A DNA stretch of 64,000 nt from JBCBRD01 sp039819785 (lineage in GTDB: Bacteria; Pseudomonadota; Alphaproteobacteria; Rhizobiales; Hyphomicrobiaceae). Positions 29,759-39,447 of this stretch are shown here, one piece after another; within the stretch, counting starts at the first letter, position 1, and each line of letters starts with the position of its first letter. A program made the position numbers and the translations under genes. Under the pieces are notes generated by a model that saw only the letters and a program-made list of their open reading frames with translations, was not told the origin of the DNA and made no database searches. Where the stretch lies: NCBI GenBank assembly GCA_039819785.1, contig JBCBRH010000015.1, positions 18,612 to 82,611 on the forward strand, in the 5' to 3' direction.

Positions 29759-30259
29759 ATGGCAGAAGTGGAAGACAAACAAAAACTGGACACGGCAGAT
29801 ATCGCAAAGGTGATGAAGCTCCTGCCGCATCGCTATCCTTTCCTGCTGCTCGACAGGATGTACGACATGGATCGCGATGAGAGCTGCGTCGGTGTGAAAA
29901 ACGTCACGTTCAACGAACCGTTCTTCCAGGGCCACTTCCCTCAGTTCCCCGTGATGCCGGGCGTTCTGATCATCGAAGGCCTCGCGCAAACCGCCGGGGC
30001 GCTGTGCGTCCACAGCCTGGGCGAAGGTTACAAGGCCGAATTGGTCTACTTCATGGGCATCGACAAAGCGAAGTTCCGCAGGCCCGTCGTGCCCGGTGAT
30101 CAGCTCCATTACCATGTGAAAAAGATCCGCAATCGCGGTCGCGTGTGGCGCTTTGCTGGTGAAGCCCGCGTCGACGGGCAGGTTGCCGCCGAAGCTGAAA
30201 TCAGCGCCATGTTGGCCGATACCGCGGACGCGCGCGCATTTGCGAGTAAACATGGCTGA
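29759..30259 (+). CDS. fabZ: 3-hydroxyacyl-ACP dehydratase FabZ
   Basis: Hot-dog-fold dehydratase of fatty acid elongation. The N-terminal substrate motif is [13 protein letters not shown] and the active-site segment is [20 protein letters not shown], with the catalytic His and downstream Glu. 166 residues is slightly long because of an acidic N-terminus. AAGAGGA precedes the ATG. Its last eight bases overlap lpxA, so the two are translationally coupled, linking fatty acid and lipid A synthesis. Confidence 0.97.
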   Translation: MAEVEDKQKLDTADIAKVMKLLPHRYPFLLLDRMYDMDRDESCVGVKNVTFNEPFFQGHFPQFPVMPGVLIIEGLAQTAGALCVHSLGEGYKAELVYFMGIDKAKFRRPVVPGDQLHYHVKKIRNRGRVWRFAGEARVDGQVAAEAEISAMLADTADARAFASKHG

Positions 30260-31058
30260 TCATCAGATACACGCGACGGCAGTCGTTGAAGCTGGCGCAG
30301 AGCTAGGCGTTAACGTTACCGTCGGCCCGTATTGTCTCGTCGGGCCCGAGGTTAAATTGGGCGACGGCGTCGAGCTCATCAGCCACGCGGTGGTCGCAGG
30401 TAAGACAACAATCGGCGCACGCACGAAGATCTTCCCATTTGCATCGATCGGCCATCAGCCGCAGGATCTGAAGTTCCACGGCGAGCCTTCGACGCTGGAA
30501 GTCGGGGAAGACTGCATGATACGCGAAGGCGTCACGATGAATCCCGGGACCGAAGGCGGCGGATCAAAGACCGTGGTCGGGGCCAAATGCGCCTTCCTGG
30601 CGAACTCCCATGTCGGCCACGACTGCATCGTCGGCGATAGCGTCATCTTTTCAAACAACGTCATGCTCGCTGGCCACTGCACCATCGGTGATTACGTGAT
30701 CATCGGTGGAGGTGCCGCCGTGATTCAGTTTGCCCGTGTCGGTCCTCACGCGTTCGTCGGTGGCATGTCGGGCCTGGAAAACGATCTGATCCCCTACGGC
30801 ATGGCTCTGGGCAATCGCGCCTACCTGTCAGGCCTGAATATTGTTGGTCTGCAGCGTCGGGGATTTTCAAGAACAGACATCCACGACCTCCGGCGCGCCT
30901 ATCGACTGCTGTTTGCTGCAGAAGGCACGTTGCAGGAACGCATGGCTGACGTAGCCGAGGGCTTTCAGAACCACCCGATCGTGGTCGAGATCCTCGACTT
31001 CATCAAGGAAGGCGGGAAGCGGTCTCTGTGTACTCCAAGAGGTGTGAAGGCGGATTAA
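30252..31058 (+). CDS. lpxA: Acyl-ACP--UDP-N-acetylglucosamine O-acyltransferase
   Basis: First step of lipid A synthesis; trimeric left-handed beta-helix enzyme. ATG 30252 ([18 protein letters not shown]), overlapping the fabZ stop by eight bases, gives the family length of 268 residues. Hexapeptide repeats run to about residue 190, with the catalytic His in [12 protein letters not shown], and the helical C-terminal domain contains [20 protein letters not shown]. The order fabZ-lpxA-lpxI-lpxB is standard. Confidence 0.97.
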   Translation: MADHQIHATAVVEAGAELGVNVTVGPYCLVGPEVKLGDGVELISHAVVAGKTTIGARTKIFPFASIGHQPQDLKFHGEPSTLEVGEDCMIREGVTMNPGTEGGGSKTVVGAKCAFLANSHVGHDCIVGDSVIFSNNVMLAGHCTIGDYVIIGGGAAVIQFARVGPHAFVGGMSGLENDLIPYGMALGNRAYLSGLNIVGLQRRGFSRTDIHDLRRAYRLLFAAEGTLQERMADVAEGFQNHPIVVEILDFIKEGGKRSLCTPRGVKAD

Positions 31059-31144
31059 GCGCTTAACGTGCATCATGGGGCATCGCCGCAACAAACGCAG
31101 GCATACCTTCAGCCCGAAGCGGGTAGTCAAGGCACGACGATCAT

Positions 31145-32476
31145 ATGGCCACACACACGGCATTGCGCGATGATCTGTCTCCCGTCGGAATTCTGGCAGG
31201 TGGCGGCTCGTTGCCGCTGGAAATCGCCCAATGTCTGAAAGATCAAGGCCGCCGCGTTGTCATCGTCGTCCTGGAAGGCGAAGCAGACGAACTTGAAGCC
31301 CGCTCAGACACCATCGTTCGAAACTGGGGTCGGATTGGTGGCATCATTTCCGCATTCAAGGACGCAGGCTGCAACCAGGTGCTGATCGTCGGTTCGGTAA
31401 AGCGTCCTGACCTCACGAGGATCAAGCCGGACCTTGGCTTTTTTCGCGCGTTGACGACGGTTGTGCGGTTGATCCGGGCAGGCGGCGACGACGCGGTGTT
31501 GCGTGGCGTCATAGCCTACTTCGCCAAGATGGGATTGAACGTCATTGGCCCAGCCGACGTCGCACCGGGCCTGTTGGTGACAACTGGGTCACTGCCGGGC
31601 ACAAAGCCGCTGAGCGCCGAAGACATTGCACTCGCAAGGCGTGCTTTTGGCCTGTTGACGGCCCTCGCACCATTTGACGTCGGCCAGGGCGTTATCATCA
31701 GCCCCGATGGGATTGAAGCCGTCGAAGGTGCTGAGGGGACCGACCGGATGCTGGCGCGGGTTGCAGCCAAGCGGCGCAAAGCCATGATGTCCGGTCAGCA
31801 CCATGACGCCAGTGGCGTGCTGGTAAAACAGCCTAAGGTGGGACAGGACCTGCGCGTCGACCTTCCTGCAATCGGGCCACGCACGATCATCGGCACAGTG
31901 GAAGCCAACCTGTCTGGCATCGTTGCAGAGGCTGGCCGTGTCATCGCACTGTCTCGCAAAGAGCTGATTGCCCGCGCCATGACAGCCGACATCTCCGTCT
32001 CTGGGATCGCGCCTACGGGTCCTGGATCGGCATCACCGGGCTCCGAAAAAGCTTCGCAACCTATCTTCAACCGCCTTGAAAGCAGAGGCAGGATCACGCT
32101 GCGCGACGTCGACCGGACGGATGCCATGAAGTGTGCAGCCGTCTCACACGCCATGGAGCCCTATGGCTGCGGCCGCGTCGTCATTGCCTCTCGTGGGCAT
32201 GTTCTGGCAGTCCACGCCGGAGAAGACCCGATCGAGACCGTTGCCCGCGTCGCAGATTTGCGCCAATGGGGCGACAAGCGCTGGAAACGCCGATCAGGCA
32301 TGGCAGCACTTTCAGCGGGCCGCGAAGCGACACCTGAGTTGATTGCGAAAATAGCCGAAACAGGTCTGGCAGGATTTGCCATCCGCCCGCAGAAATTCGC
32401 AGCACGACTGAGCAATGATGCAGTGAAGCTCGCGAATGAGTACAAGCTATGCGTCGCGGAAGTGATGCCGTCCTGA
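31145..32476 (+). CDS. lpxI: UDP-2,3-diacylglucosamine diphosphatase LpxI with duplicated C-terminal domain
   Basis: Hydrolyses UDP-2,3-diacylglucosamine to lipid X, replacing LpxH in Alphaproteobacteria. Residues 1-288 are a complete LpxI: N-terminal domain with GILAGGGSLPLEIA, then the DUF1009 domain with AVEGAEGTDRML and the active-site block VLVKQPKVGQDLRVDLPAIG (223-244). The usual protein is about 275-290 residues; this one has 443. Residues 316-440 look like a second copy of the C-terminal domain (VVIASRGHVLAVHAGEDPIE against GVIISPDGIEAVEGAEGTDR), but the active-site block is replaced by unrelated sequence. The extra domain is probably structural or regulatory. Confidence 0.92.
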   Translation: MATHTALRDDLSPVGILAGGGSLPLEIAQCLKDQGRRVVIVVLEGEADELEARSDTIVRNWGRIGGIISAFKDAGCNQVLIVGSVKRPDLTRIKPDLGFFRALTTVVRLIRAGGDDAVLRGVIAYFAKMGLNVIGPADVAPGLLVTTGSLPGTKPLSAEDIALARRAFGLLTALAPFDVGQGVIISPDGIEAVEGAEGTDRMLARVAAKRRKAMMSGQHHDASGVLVKQPKVGQDLRVDLPAIGPRTIIGTVEANLSGIVAEAGRVIALSRKELIARAMTADISVSGIAPTGPGSASPGSEKASQPIFNRLESRGRITLRDVDRTDAMKCAAVSHAMEPYGCGRVVIASRGHVLAVHAGEDPIETVARVADLRQWGDKRWKRRSGMAALSAGREATPELIAKIAETGLAGFAIRPQKFAARLSNDAVKLANEYKLCVAEVMPS

Positions 32477-32578
32477 CCAAGCGGTGAGCTTGGTGATGGT
32501 AAAGCGAAATTGAGTGTCAGGCTTTGGCCTCCTCATTCCAGTCACGCCGAGAAGCGGTAGAAAGTGAAAGGGTAAGCT

Positions 32579-33835
32579 ATGCAAGGCGACACACCGCGCT
32601 CACCCGAGCAGCCGCCCGCCTCTCCCATCCAGACGACGCCGCACGATGCCCGCGAGCGCACCTTCACCATCTTCATCGTGGCCGGCGAACACTCCGGCGA
32701 TGCGCTTGGCGGCAAACTGATGGCCGAACTGAATGCCCGCTGTCCCAATCGCATCCGTTATCTTGGGGTTGGTGGAACGGACATGGCAACCCAAGGGCTG
32801 ATCTCTCAATACCCGCTCGCAGACGTCGCCGTTATGGGGCCGGTCAACATCGTAAAGGCACTGCCGCGCATCACGCGCCGCGTCTATCGCACCGTGGATG
32901 CCGCGCTGACCGCCGACCCGGATTGCGTGGTCATCATCGACAGCCCGGAGTTCACCCACCCGATCGCCAAACGCATCCGCAAACGTCGGCCCGATATCCC
33001 GATCGTCGACTACGTATCGCCAAGCGTATGGGCGTGGCGCCCGGGCCGTGCCAGGAAAATGGCACCCTATGTCGATCACCTGCTGGCGCTCTTACCATTT
33101 GAACCTGCAGCCCACGACCGCCTCGGCGGCCCACCTTGCACCTACGTCGGCCATCCGTTGATTGAACGGCTGGACTGGTTGAACGCGTTGGAAACTGACA
33201 GCTTGAAGGCGCGCCTCGGGCTCGATGCAGCCAAACCGGTGCTGGTGGTTTTGCCCGGCAGCCGGCGGTCAGAGGTTCGCGTCTTGATGGCGCCATTTGG
33301 CGGAACGGTCGAAAAACTCAGCGAAGCGGGCATCACGCCCGAGGTGATCATTCCAGCGGTTGAAGACCTAAAAAATGAGATCGCTGAGGCTGCCGCCAGC
33401 TGGCCGGTGAAGCCTCACATCATAACCGGTCAGGACGATAAGTTTCGCGCATTCAAAATCGCAGATTGTGCCCTTGCAGCGTCAGGCACCGTCACGCTGG
33501 AACTGGCCATGGCGGGAACACCGATGGTCGTGGGTTACCTTGTTGACGGGCTGGCCGCCAACCTCCAGTTTCTCGTCAAGGTGCCATCGATCATCCTGGC
33601 AAACCTGGTGCTGGATGAAGCCGTGTTCCCAGAGTTCATTCAGGAAAACTGTAACCCGGACGAGCTGAGCGCTGCACTGATACCGCTTTTCAACAACACC
33701 CCGGCCCGCCAGACACAGCTGGCAGCCCTTGCCCAGATCCCGCAAAAGATGACCCGTAGCGACGGCCAGACCCCATCGGCAGTCGCAACCGACATCGTCT
33801 TGCATCACGCCGTGAATGGCCGCGCGTCAAAATGA
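32579..33835 (+). CDS. lpxB: Lipid-A-disaccharide synthase
   Basis: Glycosyltransferase (family 19) joining lipid X and UDP-2,3-diacylglucosamine, peripheral to the inner membrane. Landmarks are IVAGEHSGDALGGKLMAEL, IDSPEFTHPIAKRI, DYVSPSVWAWRPGRARKM, VVLPGSRRSEVR and ALAASGTVTLELAMAGTPMV. Length is 418 residues including a short Pro-rich N-terminal tail (about 25 residues) before the core. It closes the lipid A cluster; gltX converges on it from the right, 28 bases away. Confidence 0.96.
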   Translation: MQGDTPRSPEQPPASPIQTTPHDARERTFTIFIVAGEHSGDALGGKLMAELNARCPNRIRYLGVGGTDMATQGLISQYPLADVAVMGPVNIVKALPRITRRVYRTVDAALTADPDCVVIIDSPEFTHPIAKRIRKRRPDIPIVDYVSPSVWAWRPGRARKMAPYVDHLLALLPFEPAAHDRLGGPPCTYVGHPLIERLDWLNALETDSLKARLGLDAAKPVLVVLPGSRRSEVRVLMAPFGGTVEKLSEAGITPEVIIPAVEDLKNEIAEAAASWPVKPHIITGQDDKFRAFKIADCALAASGTVTLELAMAGTPMVVGYLVDGLAANLQFLVKVPSIILANLVLDEAVFPEFIQENCNPDELSAALIPLFNNTPARQTQLAALAQIPQKMTRSDGQTPSAVATDIVLHHAVNGRASK

Positions 33836-33863
33836 TGGGAAGCATGGCGGTTGCACCACTAAT

Positions 33864-35357
33864 TTAGGCGGCCTGATCGTTGATGCGTGCCAGTGCCTCG
33901 TCGCGACCCAGAACTTCAATCACATCAAAAATCGGTGGCGATACCCCTGTCCCCGTCACAGCGGCCCGCAAAGGCTGAGCAACTTTCCCAAGCTTGAGGT
34001 CTTCAGCTTCGGCATAGTCTCGGACAGCCTGTTCGATCGTTGCCGCCGTCCACTCCTGCACGTCAGCCAGCCGGGTTGCCAGTCTGCCAAGCATGGCCTT
34101 CGCATCACCATCCAGCAGCTTGTCGGCCTTCTTGTCCAGGTCAAGAGGCCGCTCGGCAAACAAGTAGCGCGCCGACTGAATAAGCTCGACCAGAGTCTTG
34201 GCCCGTTCCTTCAAGCCTGGCATGGAGGCTTCCAACTGAGCAGTCTTCGGGTCTGACCAGCGCTCGGCAAAAAAAGCCCCACCCTCTATCTCACCAAGAA
34301 TGTCACGGCAGCGACGGACCAGCTCCGCATCATCCGCCTCGCGAATGTAGACTGCATTCAAGGCTTCAAGCTTTTGAATATCAAAACGTGCGGGTGACTT
34401 CCCGATGCCGTTCAAATCAAACCATTCAATGGCCTGTTCGGTGGAAAAGATTTCATCATCGCCGTGGCTCCATCCAAGTCGGACGAGATAATTGCGCAAA
34501 GCCGAAGGCAGATACCCCATGGCCCGGTAATGCTCGACACCAAGCGCGCCGTGCCGCTTGGAAAGTTTTGCGCCATCTGGACCATGGATGAGCGGGACAT
34601 GGGCCCATCGAGGAACATCCCAGCCCAGCAACTGAAAAATCTGGGTCTGACGGGCAGCATTGGTCAGGTGGTCGACACCGCGCACCACATGCGTGATCCC
34701 CATATCATGATCATCGACAACGACGGCGAGGTTATAAGTCGGCGAGCCATCAGAGCGCAGAATGATCAGATCATCGAGGTCCTTGTTGGGGAATGTCACC
34801 TCCCCTTGGACGATATCGTTGACAACCGTCACGCCATCCTTCGGAGCCTTCAACCGGACAACATGGCTTTGCCCGTCGGGGGCCTCAGATGGGTTCCGGT
34901 CCCGCCACGGCGAGACAGTCAGAGGTGGGCGCTTTTCGGCTTCGGCAGCCGCCCGCATCGCAGCCAGATCATCAGTCGACAAGTAGCAACGGTAGGCAGC
35001 ACCGGCGTCCAACAGCATCTGAACGGCCTCGCGATGCCGGTCCCCACGGGTAAATTGCGAGACCGGCACATCGTCCCAGTCAAGCTCCAACCACCGCAAG
35101 CCATCCAGAATAGCCTCGACCGCGTCGTCGCTGTGTCTCGCCCGGTCGGTGTCTTCAATCCGCAGCAAAAACCGGCCCGTTTTTCCATCCGCTGCCAGCT
35201 TTTGCGCCTGCGACTTGGCATAAAGCCAGTTGAACAAAGCCGTCCGTGCCCCGCCGATATGCAAGTATCCCGTGGGCGACGGGGCAAATCGCACAACCAC
35301 GTCGCCCAAACCAGCTGAACCAGCAGTGGTCGAAGTTGCCATTGATTGTTCGGCCAT
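33864..35357 (-). CDS. gltX: Glutamyl-tRNA synthetase
   Basis: Class I synthetase charging tRNA-Glu (and possibly tRNA-Gln, as many alphaproteobacteria have two GluRS copies). The HIGH motif is HIGG in [18 protein letters not shown] and KMSKS is KLSKR in [13 protein letters not shown]. The frame is open far upstream, but ATG 35357 ([10 protein letters not shown]) with AAGGAT 13 bases before it gives a normal 497 residues. comEC is divergent from it. Confidence 0.96.
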   Translation of the reverse strand: MAEQSMATSTTAGSAGLGDVVVRFAPSPTGYLHIGGARTALFNWLYAKSQAQKLAADGKTGRFLLRIEDTDRARHSDDAVEAILDGLRWLELDWDDVPVSQFTRGDRHREAVQMLLDAGAAYRCYLSTDDLAAMRAAAEAEKRPPLTVSPWRDRNPSEAPDGQSHVVRLKAPKDGVTVVNDIVQGEVTFPNKDLDDLIILRSDGSPTYNLAVVVDDHDMGITHVVRGVDHLTNAARQTQIFQLLGWDVPRWAHVPLIHGPDGAKLSKRHGALGVEHYRAMGYLPSALRNYLVRLGWSHGDDEIFSTEQAIEWFDLNGIGKSPARFDIQKLEALNAVYIREADDAELVRRCRDILGEIEGGAFFAERWSDPKTAQLEASMPGLKERAKTLVELIQSARYLFAERPLDLDKKADKLLDGDAKAMLGRLATRLADVQEWTAATIEQAVRDYAEAEDLKLGKVAQPLRAAVTGTGVSPPIFDVIEVLGRDEALARINDQAA

Positions 35358-35505
35358 GTCGCGCTCTGATCCTTGAAGTTGTTTGGGAAGTACGGTGGGC
35401 ACTTGAAGCGAACCCGCTCTAGCATGCGGATAACGCTGGCGGTAGTGGCACACGGCGGAGCGACGGGAAAGATCTGTCGCGCAAAAGAGCAAGGAGTGTT
35501 GAGCC

Positions 35506-38013
35506 GTGTCAGATGCCGTATTCGGGCGTTTTTCATCTGACCAAACTTCAACCGGCAGAGCAGCCGCCAACCGGACGGACGCCTCGCAGTACGCAGGCAA
35601 TTCGGGCGGCGAACAGCATTCGGATTGGACAACGTCTGACGGCGCCGGACTACACACCGATCAAACGATCTCAAGTGTTCCGTCGTGGTGGTCCACCTTG
35701 CTTGCTCCGATCACCAACGTCTTGGAGCATGAGCGGTCACGCTGGGTCCTATGGACACCGCTCGCGTTCGCCTCCGGTGCTGCCGCCTATTTCGGACTGC
35801 CATTCGAGCCGCAGTGGCCACTGCTCCTTGCCATCTTGATTGCCAGCATCGGGCTGATGATTGGCATGCGCCACGCCGCAACCCTCACCTACTGCACGTG
35901 CGCGATTTTGGCTTTGGCGGGTTTCGGGTTCCTGGCCGGTAAGCTGCGAAACGAAAGCGTACGGGCACCGGTCATCCTGACGGAGACCGCCGAGATCAAG
36001 GTGTCTGGTTTTGCGGAAGGCATCGAACCCCGCGCCAAAGGCGGGTCAAGACTGACATTGCGGGTCACCGATATCGCGGGGCTGACGGCGACCGAGCACC
36101 CAAAGCGGGTGCGCGTCTCATCCCGGCAACCTCTCAGCGACATTAAGGCAGGCGATCACATCGAAGCTTGGATGCGTCTGCGCCCACCAGCAGCACCAGC
36201 AGCGCCTGGAGATTACGACTTCGCAAGATATGCCTGGTTCAAAGGAATTGGCGGTGTCGGATTTCTCACACGCCCCCCGGAGAAAACGCCGCCAACGACG
36301 GACACGGTTCCCTGGGATATCCAGCTCCTAACCCGCCTCGGCAGCATCCGCGCCTGGATCGGTGCGCGCATAAAGGAATCGCTACCCGGCCAGACTGGTG
36401 CCATCGCCACAGCGCTCATAACCGGTGAGCGCGGCGCCATTTCAGAAGAGACGAACGATGCCTATCGCGCGGCCGGGCTGTATCACGTTCTGTCGATCTC
36501 GGGTTTGCACATGGCCATCATGGGAGGCGCGGTCTTCTTCACCATCAGGGCCCTACTGGCGCTGTTTCCCGCGATCACACTGCGGTTCAATATCAAGAAG
36601 TGGGCAGCAGCCGGTGCCATTCTCGGTGCATTGGCGTACCTGGCCATCTCGGGTGGAGCGTTCGCCACCATTCGCTCCTTTTTGATGATCGCCGTGATGT
36701 TTATCGCCATTCTGCTCAACCGCCCGGCCCTGGCGCTGCGCAATGTGGCCATTGCGGCCTTCATCATCCTGTTGGTTTTCCCCGAGAGTATTCTCGACCC
36801 AGGATTCCAAATGTCGTTTGCAGCCGTGATCGCATTGGTGGCGGGCTATGGCGAATATGAACGCTGGCGACACTCGAAACGGCCGGACATCGTCGCAACC
36901 AGAGCAGGCGCGCTGCTTCGCCAGCCGGTGGCGTTGCTGGCGGGAATTGTCGCATCCACCATGTTCGCCAGCCTCGCCGTATCGCCCCTTGCCCTCTACC
37001 ATTTTAACCAGTCACAGCACTTTTCGGTTCTGGCCAATGCGACCGCGATGCCGGTCTGCAATCTCATCGTGATGCCCATGGCGCTCGCTGCCCTGATGGG
37101 GCTCCCATTCGGTTTGGAGGCTCCACCGCTTTGGTTGATGGGTCAGGGGATTGATGTGATGACCGCCAGCGCCGAATGGGTGGCCTCACTGCCCGGTGCG
37201 ACGGGGCGCAGTCCAGCTTTTGCATATGGCGCAATCCTCGCCATGGCCGCCGGTGCCCTCCTCGTGGCGATGGTCCACCACCCGGTGAGATGGCTGGGGC
37301 TTGGTCTGTTCGCCTCCGGTCTCTTTTGGGCCGGTATGCCGGACAGGCCGGATTTGCTGGTGGCCGCCAACGGCCAGGTCGTGGCGGTGCGCGGCCCTGA
37401 AGGACAGCTGATGGTGTCGGCGCAAAAGCGCGACCGATATGTGGAGGAACGCTGGCTTGAACGCGATGGCGACACCCGTAAGGCAGCAGCCATCCGCAAT
37501 GGCCAGGGGTTCAGCTGTGATGGCGAAGGCTACAACACGCTCAGCTGCGTCCACGATACGAAAGGCCGGAGGGTCGCCATCACACACCATCCAGCTGCAC
37601 TCCAGGATGACTGCGCCCAAGCCGATATCCTTGTGGTGACGTTCGCGTCTGCCAGACCTTGCAGATTTCAGAACACACCGGCCACGCAGTTACGGATCGA
37701 TCGCAACGACCTGAAAACCAAAGGCGCTCACGCCATCTTCATACAAGAGCCCACCGTTAAGACCTCGGGCACGCCGAGGACGCAAGGCAGCTCAGCCGTG
37801 CCTTCACCAAATCAGACCGGTCAGGTGCTGGCACGCCAGGACGGTAAGCCTCCGGACGTGGGGGGCCAGGGTAGGGAGCCTCAGGGCGCGGAGCGGCAGA
37901 GAGTGAAGCCTGAAGCGCTTCAGTCCACGACCCGGCAACATGCAACAATCAGGGTCATCACCGTGAACGGCCTGCGCGGTCAAAGGCCATGGGTCCACGA
38001 AGGTGTGCGTTGA
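35506..38013 (+). CDS. comEC: ComEC/Rec2-family DNA-uptake channel protein
   Basis: Polytopic membrane protein of the competence family that passes single-stranded DNA into the cytoplasm. GTG 35506 has AAGGAG about nine bases upstream. Order: an N-terminal DUF4131-type domain with two helices and an OB-like periplasmic region (to about residue 270), then the competence core with [20 protein letters not shown] and [18 protein letters not shown] and about eight helices, then a soluble C-terminal region (about residues 610-835). No HxHxDH zinc motif is seen in that region, so the beta-lactamase-like nuclease domain appears lost or diverged. The last 90 residues are low-complexity. Whether the organism is competent is not shown. 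Confidence 0.9.
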   Translation: MSDAVFGRFSSDQTSTGRAAANRTDASQYAGNSGGEQHSDWTTSDGAGLHTDQTISSVPSWWSTLLAPITNVLEHERSRWVLWTPLAFASGAAAYFGLPFEPQWPLLLAILIASIGLMIGMRHAATLTYCTCAILALAGFGFLAGKLRNESVRAPVILTETAEIKVSGFAEGIEPRAKGGSRLTLRVTDIAGLTATEHPKRVRVSSRQPLSDIKAGDHIEAWMRLRPPAAPAAPGDYDFARYAWFKGIGGVGFLTRPPEKTPPTTDTVPWDIQLLTRLGSIRAWIGARIKESLPGQTGAIATALITGERGAISEETNDAYRAAGLYHVLSISGLHMAIMGGAVFFTIRALLALFPAITLRFNIKKWAAAGAILGALAYLAISGGAFATIRSFLMIAVMFIAILLNRPALALRNVAIAAFIILLVFPESILDPGFQMSFAAVIALVAGYGEYERWRHSKRPDIVATRAGALLRQPVALLAGIVASTMFASLAVSPLALYHFNQSQHFSVLANATAMPVCNLIVMPMALAALMGLPFGLEAPPLWLMGQGIDVMTASAEWVASLPGATGRSPAFAYGAILAMAAGALLVAMVHHPVRWLGLGLFASGLFWAGMPDRPDLLVAANGQVVAVRGPEGQLMVSAQKRDRYVEERWLERDGDTRKAAAIRNGQGFSCDGEGYNTLSCVHDTKGRRVAITHHPAALQDDCAQADILVVTFASARPCRFQNTPATQLRIDRNDLKTKGAHAIFIQEPTVKTSGTPRTQGSSAVPSPNQTGQVLARQDGKPPDVGGQGREPQGAERQRVKPEALQSTTRQHATIRVITVNGLRGQRPWVHEGVR

Positions 38014-38210
38014 TCGCCGTTCAAATGACCATCCAAACCGCGAACGGCAATCGACCTGATGCTAATCACAAAAGCTCGATCAAAGGCGCGTGCACAACTC
38101 TCAAAACCAAACAGCTTAAGCCCCTCAAATCACCTGTGTGCCAGGCTCCAAACCGCCCACAACCAAGGGTTCAAACCCAGTCCTCCACGGGCAACTCCGC
38201 GGCGCGTTCT

Positions 38211-38377
38211 AGAGCATATTCAGGAAAAGTGTACGCGGTTTTCCGCCCGGAACATGCTCCAAACCAGGAACGTGAGCATGTTCAGGATAAGTGTATGCGG
38301 TTTTCCGCCCGGAACATGCTGCAAATCAAGAGTTTAGGGCCTGCTTTGCGAGTCCACGAAAAGCAAACAGGCTCTAA
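38211..38377. repeat. Composite palindromic intergenic repeat, locus 2, containing the lexA stop codon
   Basis: Same architecture as 5643-5810: A units at 38212-38259 and 38274-38321 (62 bp apart) and a B unit at 38334-38377. The second A unit has two or three substitutions in its centre (GGATAA, TGTATGCGG). The copy lies between the convergent genes comEC and lexA, and the right end of the B unit includes the lexA stop codon (38374-38376). On the lexA transcript the B palindrome could act as a terminator-like or stabilising hairpin. Confidence 0.88.
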
Positions 38378-39192
38378 TACCGACGGATCAGGCCCACCAG
38401 GCGGCCCTGCACATCAACCTGATCGGGACCGAAAATCCGCGTTTCATAGGCGGGGTTCGCTGCCTCGAGCGCGATGGTCGATCCCTTTTTACGCAGTCGC
38501 TTCAAGGTCGCCTCTTCTTTCTCAACCAGCGCGACGACGATGTCGCCATTGTTGGCCGAGTTGCAGCGCTTGATAATAACCGTGTCGCCGTCGTGAATGC
38601 CCGCGTCAATCATCGAGTCGCCGTGCACTTCCAGCGCGAAGTGTTCGCCACCGGACAGCATGTCAGGCGGACATACCACATCATTGCTATGGTCTTGGAT
38701 CGCGCTGATGGGTACACCGGCTGCAATGCGTCCCATCATGGGAACGCTCATGGTATCAGCCAGGCCCGCCATCGAAGCTGCGGCTGACGGCATTGCACTT
38801 TCACCTGCATAACCGTCCGTGTGCGATGTGGCAGACTGGTCGGAGCGGCCCAAACCACCCTCAATCATTTCCGGCACAAATGCCGTCGCACCTTCTCTCA
38901 ACCCAGGTGCGGCATGGGGACTGGCGTCAGACGAAGGGACTGCAGACAAGGTTCCAGCAGGTCTGGTCCCGGACATGTCTTCGGGTAACTTTATGACCTC
39001 GATGGCGCGCGCCCGATGGGGGAGCCGGCGGATAAAACCGCGCTCAACAAGAGCGGTAATGAGCCGGTGAATACCGGATTTGGATTTCAGCTCCAGCGAA
39101 TCTTTCATCTCATCGAAGGACGGTGGTACGCCGCTTTCCTGCATCCGGTCGTTGATGAAGAGGAGAAGGTCTTTTTGCTTCTGTGTCAGCAT
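38374..39192 (-). CDS. lexA: LexA repressor
   Basis: SOS-response repressor and RecA-stimulated self-protease. ATG 39192 ([17 protein letters not shown]) is the conserved start, although the frame is open further up. N-terminal winged helix: residues 1-70 with the recognition region [17 protein letters not shown]. Cleavage should occur between Ala158 and Gly159 in GRIAAGVPI; catalytic Ser193 is in HGDSM and Lys231 in ATLKRL. At 272 residues it is longer than usual because of a low-complexity linker (about 70-150). A LexA box lies in its promoter about 195 bases upstream. Confidence 0.96.
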   Translation of the reverse strand: MLTQKQKDLLLFINDRMQESGVPPSFDEMKDSLELKSKSGIHRLITALVERGFIRRLPHRARAIEVIKLPEDMSGTRPAGTLSAVPSSDASPHAAPGLREGATAFVPEMIEGGLGRSDQSATSHTDGYAGESAMPSAAASMAGLADTMSVPMMGRIAAGVPISAIQDHSNDVVCPPDMLSGGEHFALEVHGDSMIDAGIHDGDTVIIKRCNSANNGDIVVALVEKEEATLKRLRKKGSTIALEAANPAYETRIFGPDQVDVQGRLVGLIRRY

Positions 39193-39380
39193 GGCTGTCG
39201 GCGCTTGGCCGCCCCCGATTGGCCAATCATGAACTTTGGGAATTATCAGACGGCGCGTGCGTTGCATCGCCGAAAAACATCCTAAAAACCCATGAGGCTT
39301 TCATCGTCACACGTTGAACTGAAGTTTGCGGGCAAGCATCGCACCATGTTCCCAAAAACCAGCACAAATCATGAACGGAC

Positions 39381-39408
39381 CCTATACGTTCTCTGAGTGT
39401 TCCGCAAG
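39381..39408 (-). promoter_or_regulatory. lexA promoter with overlapping LexA (SOS) box
   Basis: On the minus strand CTTGCG (39403-39408, -35) is separated by 16 bases from TATAGG (39381-39386, -10). Within the spacer lies GAAC-N7-GAAC (39388-39402; GTTC-N7-GTTC on the plus strand), the alphaproteobacterial LexA operator. A repressor bound here would block RNA polymerase, giving lexA autoregulation. The implied untranslated leader is about 180 bases. Confidence 0.75.
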
Positions 39409-39447
39409 TGGTCCTCTGCAACTTTCAAGGCACAAGACGAATTGGCA

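Noticed and set aside
34464..35318. 284-codon plus-strand frame opposite gltX
   Set aside because: Shadow of gltX; translation has no recognisable domain and no ribosome site.
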